Shown here: positions 34,003 to 42,489 of the stretch, one piece after another | How positions within the stretch are numbered: the first letter of the stretch is position 1 | How the letters are laid out: each line of letters begins with the position of its first letter | Origin: Smittium culicis | Lineage: Eukaryota; Kickxellomycota; Harpellomycetes; Harpellales; Legeriomycetaceae | Assembly (NCBI GenBank): GCA_001970855.1 | Contig: LSSN01000020.1 | Coordinates: 1-42,489 of the forward strand | DNA length: 42,489 bases | Direction: 5' to 3' | The notes under the pieces: model-generated | Database searches by the model: none | What the model saw: only the letters and a program-made list of their open reading frames with translations | Told to the model about the DNA's origin: nothing | Position numbers and translations under genes: made by a program

Positions 34003-36465
34003 CCATTTCCCGTCCAAAAATTTTTGCATGATGAAAAAATAAATTCCTCTAGTTCAGTAAAAAAACGTATAATATTATTGATTTTATTATATAAGCTTTA
34101 TGTAACCATCAATCAATAATGTGAAATTTTTTTAAATATGAACAAAAAAGTTTACCAGAACTGTGACCAGCCTTTACCAGGCCTAAAACTACAGAAAAAA
34201 TACTGATAAAAATAATCTAAATATTTACAATACACATCCATTATTATCTATAGCTCAAGCTGAATTTAAATGAGGTTCTTTCTATGTTATTATTCCTTTC
34301 AAGAGCTATAAATAAAATAACTTTAATGAATCAGTAATTTCGTATATTATTGACCATTATCAATACTTTGTGCTATCGAGAAGGTATTCCAATATTAATA
34401 GAGTCTGATCTCAAATGAATATATATCACCAAGAGATTCAAGAGTTTCCATTATACAAAAAATAGCTAAGCTATATTATCAAGAATAAATCTTCTATCTA
34501 TAATAAAATAAAAGCGTAGTGCAATCACATTTAAACCTCACAAGAGTTATTTAAACAATTCAATCAATATTTTAACAATTTTATTGCCGTAAAATTTATT
34601 TTTTTATTATATTTAACACAATATGGCAATATTTATTTTAAGCGGTTATTCATAGTAAAAGATATATCGAGATATCATTACACACTGAAAAAATTTAAAA
34701 ATTTTAAAGGCTAAAAATTCATATAAAGAAACTAAGGAAAGTGATTATTGCTAATTATTGTTTTTTAGAAATTAACTAATATAAAGCTTAAAAAATTACA
34801 CATTTTTATTACTATTTGTGTCTATATTGGCCCATAATCACTCACATCTTATGAAATAATCTCCAGAAAAATTTTGCATTTAAAAAAAATTATATAATGT
34901 AGTTAAATTAATGTTTGCAAAAAATAATAAAAGTTTTTTTTAGGTATTAATATATATTTATTCTGTATTTAATTAAGGAGTAGAAATAATATATGAATAT
35001 CTAGAAATTATAGAAAAGGGAGGAATAGAAGATTATAATCCTTATTAATGTGTTAAACTAACAGTATATTATTAATAAAAGTTAAAAGATAAAAGTTAAA
35101 ACATGAAATACGATTAAATTAAAGCGCCAAAAAGTCTTATTCTGATCAAGTATAATAAAATTAAAATATCATGTTAGCAGTTTTTTACCAATGGAAATGG
35201 TGAAAAACAGTCCACCATCTGAACGGGAAAGGCCACAAAATCTGGCATACATTATATTATAGTTGAAATAATAAGTAAATTCAACACAATGTTTACTACT
35301 AAGTATTTTTTGCTTAGTGAATATTTGAACCAATGGAAACAACGAAAAACAGTCTACCTCTGAACGGGAAAGGCCCCAAAATCCGACAAAGTGTGTTTTT
35401 TTCTAACAAGTATTTATATTTTTACTTTTCTGTTCTCTGGACAATCATACCATATAATAATTCAAGTAATGCCCCATATTCAAAAATTTTATAACCATGC
35501 AACTTTAGTGAACTGAATTTTATTTTATTTTGTTCTTATTTCAATTCTAATCAGAATTAAATATTTTATTTTTTCAAATGCAAAAAAAAGAAATTTATAC
35601 GTTTTTATTTAATTTTCGCCTCCATTCTACTATTAAACTTTTAAATTTGTATTAACGTCAACATGTTTATAATACTCTTTGATTTTTAGTTTATCGAAAA
35701 TCTACTTTATATTATTATATCAACTATTAATAACAAAATTCGATTTTAGTTTTTATATCCTCTTAAACATTATAGCACTTAGTATTTTTTTTTGTATGAT
35801 TTTCATAAGTATTTTTTTGATGGGCGTAGATTGAATAATTTTTTCATAAGGCAAAGTGCACTCACTTTTATTGTACTATTTTTTCTTTTAACAACATTTA
35901 TATCAATTGACATGTTTTTAGTTAAAATAGTCACTCCAAGAGTTTTTATAATAAATAAATTATTTAAAAATAGCTAATAAAATACATACATTATCTCAAT
36001 ACTAATCATGGTTTTTATCAGTATTATCGTAATTATTTATAATTATAAAGTAATGTTAACCTCTTCAAAAAGGCTTTCACTTTTTCTCCTTACACTAAAT
36101 AAAAATATTCTACACAAAATAAATAATAACTAGTCAAGTGTACTAATTAAAAGGTTCAGCTAATTAAGTCATAAACATTTGATTTACCTGAATCATAAAA
36201 TATATAAATTAAAATTAAATCTTATAGTAAAGTGTATGGTAATTGTATAATTTTTTTAGTTTTAAGCTCTATCAAATTAGACTCATAGTAATAAGCTCTA
36301 ATCTAATTTAATTTATAAACGGATTAAATCTTGTTTTTTTATTGCCAGTTTTACCCAGATCAATTTCTAGTCAGAAATATTTTTCTTGGAAACAATTTGT
36401 GAAGTTATCAAATTCAAAGCCCAAACATCTATCAGTCTATTTTTTTTTTTTTTGGGTTAGTTAAA
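34003..36465. other. AT-rich region with MITE ends and decayed coding-like stretch
   Basis: A further type A end, CCATTTCCCGTCCAAAAAT, starts directly after the shared TTAA at 34,002. Type B-like ends occur at about 35,200-35,232 and 35,344-35,372. Between 34,200 and 34,600 plus-strand frames read protein-like but are broken by stops and frameshifts, with no family recognised. The remainder, including a 61-codon frame at 35,792-35,977, shows nothing convincing. Confidence 0.5.
35187..35386. repeat. Two direct repeats of about 58 bp, 142 bp apart
   Basis: Bases 35,187-35,245 and 35,329-35,386 share ACCAATGGAAA, GAAAAACAGTC.ACC, CTGAACGGGAAAGGCC and CAAAATC. Each looks like a type B terminus of the TTAA family (compare GAAAACAGTCTACCGCGTAG in copy 5), but is followed by GGCC and not TTAA. 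Confidence 0.75.
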
Positions 36466-36574
36466 TCATTTTAATTGAGCGGTTTAAATTTATATTTGTA
36501 ATAATTAGTAGTGGTAAAAAAAACAAAAGTATATGGTGAATAAAATATAAAAACTAAAAAGATTATTTGATTTT

Positions 36575-36653
36575 GGTAGACTATTTCTGGTTTTCTGAAC
36601 AAGAACGCTCATTTTTGAAAAAGGCCATTTTTGATCTACCGCACGGAAAAGGG
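36575..36653. mobile_element. piggyBac-like MITE, partial (copy 8)
   Basis: The right end TTGATCTACCGCACGGAAAA plus GGG then TTAA is a type B terminus. Nearby TTGGTAGACTATTTCTGG (from 36,575) is a second, similar B-type motif in inverse orientation. The matching type A end was not found, so only the right boundary is firm. Confidence 0.55.
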
Positions 36654-37043
36654 TTAATGATTTTTATATTATATAGTTACAATATTTGAAAATATATTAC
36701 TACTCTGCGTTTCTATAAAATTAATGATATACATTGAAAATTTTCTAAAGATAAACTAACTTAATATATATTACATAAACATGATTTATCTATGAACTAA
36801 AAAATATTCAAATAATTATCTCGTATATTATTATCTATAAGTGTTTAGGAGTTGATTAATTTATTAAAAATAGAAATAGAAAATAAAGCTTAAATGCTTT
36901 ATTGGCCGTAGTTTTTTTTTGGATATTGGGAGGTTTTTTTAGTGAATTTTTTTCATTAAAAAATAAATAAGATAAGCTCTTATCAGACAGTTGATAACTA
37001 ATATTTAGGTATTCAGCTTTTTACAAATATTAAAATCTTTTAA

Positions 37044-37231
37044 CCATTTCAGGAGCGGTTGGATTTTTTTGATCTACCGAAGCTATCCAACTAAATTGTA
37101 AACTGATAAACTAATATAAAATGATAATATTTTATTATCTGATAACTAGAATGCAAATAATAAATCAATTTAATTTGGCTTATCCGATTATACCTTTTTA
37201 AAAATATTAAGAATGTTGAACCTGGAAAGAG
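37044..37231. mobile_element. piggyBac-like MITE copy 6 (188 bp)
   Basis: TTAA at 37,040-43 precedes CCATTTCAGGAGCGGTTGG and then TTTTTTTGATCTACC (type B). The right end, GTTGAACCTGGAAAGAG, is followed by TTAA at 37,232-35. Both target-site copies are intact although the termini have drifted. Confidence 0.7.
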
Positions 37232-37378
37232 TTAAGGGATAAACGTTTTTTTATGAACAACCAAAATTATTCAACCTAGCTGAAAATAGATAAATTGTTA
37301 CTGAATAATAATAATTTTTTATTGGATAATAATTATAATATATTCAATCAATTTTAAGTGGCTCTTGTCATTATGATA

Positions 37379-37780
37379 TGGGATGTTCTTTATGAAGGAA
37401 TCATTTTATAGAGTAAAGTGTTATGCCTTGAACCAATGCCCATTGGGTATGGAGTTACTAGAGCGGCGGAGGCTGGGTCGGCTGAAAAATTATTTTTGGA
37501 ATATTTTTATAACATTTTAAATATTTTTTATTAGTTTTTTGTATATTTTTAAATTATGTTTAATAAACTCTGAGACAAAAAAATTAAAAGTAAAGTGTTA
37601 TAGTGTATAAAATTACATTAAACATTAATTGTCAATAAATAATATGACTAACTAAATTAGCAAATAATAATTCCAAATTGATATGCCTTTTCAATTCTGC
37701 CAATGATTTTTATAATTAATGATTGTTTAAACCGATAATATCAACTGAAACAATACGCTTTCTTTGATCAGAATCTCCCA
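37379..37780. mobile_element. TGGG-type MITE copy f carrying a nested insertion (402 bp)
   Basis: The left end, TGGGATGTTCTTTATGAAGG followed by AATCATTTTATAGAGTAAAG, matches the right terminus of copy a in inverse. The right end, CTTTGATCAGAATCTCCCA, matches its left terminus. A 13-bp direct repeat AGTAAAGTGTTAT at 37,412-24 and 37,589-601 brackets a 164-bp insert. Without insert and duplication the element would be 225 bp, close to the 216 bp of copy a. Confidence 0.75.
37425..37588 (+). mobile_element. 164-bp insertion with 13-bp target duplication and A-rich tail
   Basis: The insert begins GCCTTGAACCAATGCCC, has an unusually GC-rich head (to about 37,482) and then AT-rich sequence ending GAGACAAAAAAATTAAA. 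The exact 13-bp flanking repeat AGTAAAGTGTTAT and A-rich 3' end are what target-primed retroposition leaves. The head is about 71% identical over 52 bases to 39,377-39,428, where it reads as part of a possible exon. It may be a SINE-like unit or a retroposed gene fragment; no clean pol III A/B boxes were found. Confidence 0.6.
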
Positions 37781-38009
37781 AATTTTAATGATCAAGGGCC
37801 TATAGTAGGGGGAAAATTTTCTCAATGTTTAGAATTTTTAAAGTATATCAACATTTATTTTTTAATTCGCCTCTAGCTGAGGATGATTTACGTATTCAAT
37901 GCGATTTGAACAAGGTTGCTATTTTTTAAAATGATATCAAGAGACTGTCTATAAAATTGATTAGTTTTAACATCAATTAAATTACTAATTACGAGCCAAA
38001 CGTCATTAA

Positions 38010-38198
38010 CCCTTTCACGGGTGGTAGATTATTTTTGATCTGCAAAATATAACCAATTATTTTTAATAATAATACTTTAATTCCGAGGCCTTAATAAATA
38101 TTGGTATATTGTATTATAGCAGCAAATAATAAATTTACTTTTAAATCATAAACGAATCATAAAATTGATCTTTTTAAAGAGTGCTGGTCGGGAAAGGG
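38010..38198. mobile_element. piggyBac-like MITE copy 7 (189 bp)
   Basis: TTAA at 38,006-09 precedes CCCTTTCACGGGTGGTAG (type B). The right end AGTGCTGGTCGGGAAAGGG (type A) is followed by ATAA, one change from TTAA. It is the inverse-oriented sister of copy 5 and shares the interior word TTTAATTCCGAGGC with copy 1. Confidence 0.82.
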
Positions 38199-39361
38199 AT
38201 AAGCAGGAAAATCTTATTCGAAAAATATCATCTAAAGGTAATATCATAGCTGGGTGAATATTGCACTAAGTGGAGATTTTTCTATTACATATTTTTAAAC
38301 TCTTCGCTACTTTTTTTTTTTTTTTGAAATCTGATAAAAAAACGATATTAAATATATCGGTTGAAGTGATCATTATAATCTTATAGCTCACGTTTGCTAA
38401 TAAAATTTCTATAAATTAAGTAATGATCTTTATAATATTCTCAAATACGGTATATTTTTTTGAAGGGTTGAACTTTATGCGCAGTTTTTTCCTACTTGTC
38501 TATTTTACATTTATTATTAAAAACGACTAGAAAATTATATATATTAAATTTTCATAACATATCATTAGTTATATCCAATTCAAATTGTAAAATATAATAT
38601 CTAGTAAAAAATATAACATTTTTCAAAATACTTGTCGTTTAAGAATCAGGTATTATTATCCCGTTGACTTACTAATTGAAATTTATTTCCCTAGCCAAAT
38701 GACTGAGTTGGAATTCGAATTAATTTGCTATCATAATTCATTAAAATCATTTAAAATCTAGAACAGCTGGATATATTTTTATTAAGTATCGATATTTTAA
38801 TTTTAATTATACATTTATTTTGTGAAATGTTAGCAGAAAAAAATTTGCTCTAGCTAGTCCGTTTGTTGTTTCTGATCAAACACATATTATATGCCAAGTC
38901 TTCTATTTTATTAAGCATTATTTTCTAATTGTACCGAAATATATATTAAGAAGTCATATCTAACATAAATATAGAATATGAGTCTTGTAATTTATATTAT
39001 ATGCATTCTTTTAGTGAGTGTTAGATTACACCTATTTTTAATGTAAGGGTTTAACATATTAAACTTTCTACTTTAGATAAATCTCAATTACATTAGATGC
39101 GCAAATGGTATTCCGGAAAGGCGATTTAGATATATTAAATCGTTGGTTTTTTTATGTCTCATATCAGCTAATCTATTTTTTTTAACTAAACTTTCTAATT
39201 TTATTTTTGTACCAATAAAACTATGTTCATGAAAAGTGGAAAAGCACATGAACTAGATTTTGGTATTGTTTATCATTCAAGCTATAGTTTTCGCAAGGTT
39301 AATAATTCTATGAGTGTATCAAATAGATGTAAAATAAAATAGTATAATAAAGGGCCATATA
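38199..39361. other. AT-rich spacer
   Basis: A 1.2-kb stretch with no recognisable gene, RNA or repeat end. A T15-type run sits near 38,310-38,325. Confidence 0.55.
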
Positions 39362-40620
39362 ATGAACGTATTAATTCTTGATCCAATGTCTAGTGCGTAC
39401 AGAGCTGCTAGAGTAGCGGAAGGTAGTGTGTTTTAATAATTTATTGCGATTTTTTTAAATTTTTTAAAGTTATTTTTATTTATTTTCAAGTTAGCTTTTA
39501 ATAGTGTTAAAATAAGTTTTTCGTTATGAAAAAAATTTTTAAATTTAAATTAAAATACGAAAATTTCATCATGAATTTTTGTCTTCATTAGATCTTGCTT
39601 CCAAAAATATGATTTTTTAGCATGTTTGTATGTTTTGCAAAGATTTTGGGGGGAATTCAAAGCTATGCACATTAATGTGTTCATTGGGGATACATCTGAG
39701 CTCTTAATTAATCAATACAATGCAAGGTAGTTTGACACTTTTACAAAGAATATACTCAGAATTAAGTTGCGATTACAATTTAGCTAGTGTCGCGCAAATC
39801 ATTATTTGTCTAACTTGGCAACATGACTAAGTGTTGAATTGAGAACAATACAGTTTCAGATCTAATTTATTGAAAGATAAAGGGGCTCTATAAATAACTA
39901 AACTTATGCGAGGTTAGTGGTTCTTAAAGATTAGGTAATAATGAAATCCTCTGTAATTATTCAAATTCTGTTGATAAAAACCAAGTAGTCACAAGCTCTT
40001 ACGTTTCAAAAAGACGAGAAAGTCAAAACCATTATATAATACGATTTTTTAATTATTTTTATGTTCGGAGGCTATCCATTTTTGGTTAGAGATACTCGGT
40101 ATCCATATAATTTATACCAAACTCCTAGATTAGAATATTTACTTATCTTTATTTAACGCATTTAGCTAAACAGTTTTTTTTTGATTCATTTGACTAATGG
40201 TTTGAGGTTTTTTTTATATTGAAACTATGAAATAAAAATGCTATTAGAGGAAGCATAGGATAGTTTGAAAGAATTCTCACACTCAAATGATGTGGCCATT
40301 TTAGATTTATAAATAACTCTTGTAGTTTCTAACTACCAATGATATAAAGTATTGGTTAGATGCTTGCGATGAATATGATGAAAAAAATACAAATTTGTTC
40401 GCTAATAGGATCTACAAAATGTATAATTACTTTTCAATTTGCTTATTTGCTCAAATGACATGGCCAATGTACTTTATCTGATGCAATTGAATCTCATTCT
40501 CTATTGGCCATAGATACATCCGCTTTACCTGAAAATCCAATAATAAAATAATAAAATCCCGGTTGAAGAGAAACTATGCTAGAAAAAAGCTCCATTCATC
40601 GATAGACCTGATCTATAAAA
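39362..40620 (+). pseudogene. Decayed gene, possibly a family 1 UDP-glycosyltransferase
   Basis: ATG at 39,362 opens MNVLILDPMSSAYRAARVAE, and a GTAGTG...CATTAG intron (39,423-39,591) would continue DLASKNM, reminiscent of the N-terminal '..AE.LA.R.H.V' motif of GT1 enzymes. Further plus-strand pieces follow in shifting frames: KMLLEEA-stop-DSLKEFSHSNDVAILDL near 40,235-40,310, KYWLDACDEYDEKNTNLFAN then RIYKMYNYFSICLFAQMTWP at 40,349-40,470, and SDAIESHSLLAIDTSALPEN near 40,479-40,540. Many stops and frameshifts separate them. That this is a fossil gene is likely; the family is a weak guess. Confidence 0.45.
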
Positions 40621-41608
40621 TCGGAAACTGCCTTTGTCTTATTTTATTTTCAATTAAAATTTTCGGATTTCGTGAGTACTTACTTTATTTGATTGTAATT
40701 TTATTTTTGTACTAAATAAATTTCGAATGTAAAAAATAACATTGTCTTACGATATTGCCCAAGTTTGTATTACATTGCTTTCAAAATTTGAAAGTATTAA
40801 AAGATTTTAAAATAAAAAACGGAATTAAAAATTAGATGGAATCATTGAATTATTGAGAAATCTGTACTCAATTAGTATAAGGCTACAGGAATTATGTAAA
40901 TAGCAATGGTTAAAGCGATAAAATATGTAAATAAAACAAAAGCGTTAATTAAAGTAAGGTCTTTTAAAACTGTATGAGCATGAATCCTACTGAACATTTT
41001 CCAACTTATCCAATTCTCTGAAAAATTATAAAGCGAGTGAACACACGATAAAGAATTCCGGCTGAATCACGAATATATAAAGCGGTATTTATATTAAATT
41101 TTACATCTGTTGAAGGACACAAGTGTTAAATGGTTGGATTTTAAAAATGCGACACTGATGTGAAATTAAAAGCATCTCAAAATAGGTCACGCATGCATAT
41201 ACAGCTAATTTGTTGAGGTATTCTAAGAAAAAAATCTACAGGATAAAATGTCTAATTTTTTATTTGATGTAATCGTTGTGTTGTTAAGTCTCTAAACTCG
41301 TTTCGTTTTTTTGTATTTTAATTTTATAAAATATATTCAATAATTTACATTTCATATTATTGTAGGTCATAAGAGTATAATCACTTAATTTTTTCTTAGT
41401 CTCTTTTCACTAGTTATACCATAAATTACACACTCACTACGCAATCCCTTCTCTTTATACATAAGCTATTAAAATAATTTAATTCCTCTTGTTCATCCTC
41501 ACCTATTTAACTCTCAAAAGAGATTAAAATACAGTAATAAAATAATAATTTGCCAAGTCTTATTTTTAATTACTCTTAAAAAAAATCTCTCTCTCTCTCT
41601 CATATAAA
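40621..41608. other. Spacer upstream of tandem duplication
   Basis: AT-rich, with possible further decay products of the preceding pseudogene up to about 41,200 but nothing I can assign. A TC/CT microsatellite of 16 bases (41,586-41,601) ends eight bases before the tandem repeat. Confidence 0.5.
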
Positions 41609-42426
41609 TTTTTCTTGGGCGAGCCAATAGGATTAGAGAACCTATAAAATTTTATTTCACATCTAATATTCACTTTTATTACGCCTATTCTAAATAAAAT
41701 TGGCTATAACCATCGAACGCGTAGTCTATCGACATTAACTTATTAATTCAACTTTGTTGATCTTGCCAAGAGCTACATTTTGGTACAAGTTTGGTCTCCG
41801 TAGACAAAGTTTAACTATTGCAATTAAATTGTAAGTGCCCAAGTTTGGAGCACAGTTCTAATTAACCAAATCGAAAAAAAAAAAGTGCGCAAATCGCCGT
41901 ATTTGACGAATTCGATTATTTTAATTAATTTGCGACACAAAAAAAAAGCCTACACAAAAAAACTAAAAAATAAATAAAAGCACAAAAAAAAAAACACCGA
42001 TTTAATTAATTATGGTAAAGTTTTTCTTGGGCGAGCCAATAGGATTAGAGAATCTATAAAATTTTTTTCTTATCTACTATTCACTTTTTTTACGCCCTGA
42101 CTAAATAAAATTGACTATAACCATCGAACACGTAGTCTATCGACTTTAACTTATTAATACAACTTTGTTGACCTAGCCAAGAGCTACATTTTGGTACAAG
42201 TTTGGTCTCTTTAGACAAAGTTTAACTTTTGCAATTAAATTGTAAGTGCCCAAGTTTGGTGCACGGTTTTAATTAGCCAAATCGAGAAAAAAAAAAGTAC
42301 GCAAATCGCCGAATTTAACGAATTTGATTATTTCGACTAATTTGCGACACAAAAAAAAGCCTGCACAAAAAAAATAAAAAATAAAAAAGCAAAGCAAAAA
42401 AAACACCCCAATTTACTCAAGTATGG
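41609..42426 (+). repeat. Tandem duplication of a 412-bp 5' region
   Basis: Copy 1 is 41,609-42,020 and copy 2 is 42,021-42,426, in direct orientation with an offset of 411-412 bases and roughly 90% identity by eye. Shared blocks include TTTTTCTTGGGCGAGCCAAT, CATCGAAC.CGTAGTCTATC, GCCAAGAGCTACATTTTGG, GTGCCCAAGTTTGG and GCGCAAATCGCCG. Both copies end in an A-rich leader and ATGGT. In copy 1 the ATG (42,012) opens a 15-codon frame; in copy 2 the ATG (42,423) opens the terminal gene. Confidence 0.93.
42012..42059 (+). promoter_or_regulatory. Duplicated start codon forming a 15-codon upstream ORF
   Basis: ATG at 42,012 sits at the duplication junction and reads MVKFFLGEPIGLENL, then TAA. A transcript starting in copy 1 would carry this short frame ahead of the real start at 42,423. 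Whether copy 1 is transcribed is unknown. Confidence 0.5.
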
Positions 42427-42489
42427 TCATTAGAAAGCCCGTAAAACGTGCTAGATCACTGTTTAGTGATATCGTTAAGGGGGATGACC
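42423..42489 (+). CDS. 5' end of an unidentified gene running off the window
   Basis: ATG at 42,423 opens 22 codons that stay open to the window edge (MVIRKPVKRARSLFSDIVKG and two Asp codons). GC content rises to about 43% exactly at the start codon, against about 25% around it, which suggests real coding sequence. The basic, Arg/Lys-rich N-terminus is too short to name a family. It sits directly behind the duplicated 412-bp leader/promoter region. Confidence 0.6.
   Translation, partial: MVIRKPVKRARSLFSDIVKGDD

Noticed and set aside
41586..41601. TC/CT microsatellite as a promoter pyrimidine tract
   Set aside because: It lies outside the duplicated unit, so it is not part of the shared 5' region; left as a simple repeat.

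Overview
The window reads as nuclear DNA of a very AT-rich, gene-poor fungus. All recognisable genes are eukaryotic, and several carry short GT-AG introns of about 45-180 bp. Present are a C-4 methylsterol oxidase (ergosterol pathway), a Reb1/Nsi1-type Myb protein (a fungal family), Ddi1, Gos1, Syf1, a UCH deubiquitinase, a TTL-domain protein and a PTPS-type enzyme. The standard genetic code fits throughout. An early-diverging lineage (Zoopagomycota/Harpellales-like) would suit the base composition and long empty spacers, but that placement is a guess. I see no tRNA, rRNA or CRISPR array.

Layout. 1-2.4 kb: degenerate TTAA-flanked mini-transposons and a possible kinase fossil. 2.4-4.4 kb: DDI1 (minus, six exons). 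6.3-7.2 kb: ERG25 (minus). 7.2-12.4 kb: nearly empty AT-rich DNA with two TA-flanked MITEs. 12.36-15.58 kb: a complete pogo/Tigger-type DNA transposon with intact ends and a dead transposase. 15.9-29.9 kb: the gene-rich core with UCH (+, five exons), GOS1 (+, four exons), an unidentified two-exon gene (-), a Reb1-like Myb protein (+), SYF1 (-, interrupted by a 593-N assembly gap) and a TTL-domain protein (-). 32.5-33.1 kb: PTPS (-, three exons). 33.2-38.2 kb: a dense field of MITEs. 39.3-40.6 kb: a decayed gene, perhaps a family 1 glycosyltransferase. 41.6-42.4 kb: a 412-bp tandem duplication that forms the 5' region of a gene entering the window at 42,423 and running off its end.

The genes are unrelated housekeeping functions: ubiquitin handling (DDI1, UCH), Golgi traffic (GOS1), splicing (SYF1), chromatin or rDNA binding (Reb1-like), sterol synthesis (ERG25) and pterin chemistry (PTPS). 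I see no operon-like or pathway cluster. The most distinctive content is the layered mobile-element landscape: a piggyBac-like MITE family, a second TA-flanked MITE family, a nested 164-bp insertion with a 13-bp target duplication inside one of those MITEs, a pogo element, and the tandemly duplicated promoter at the right edge.
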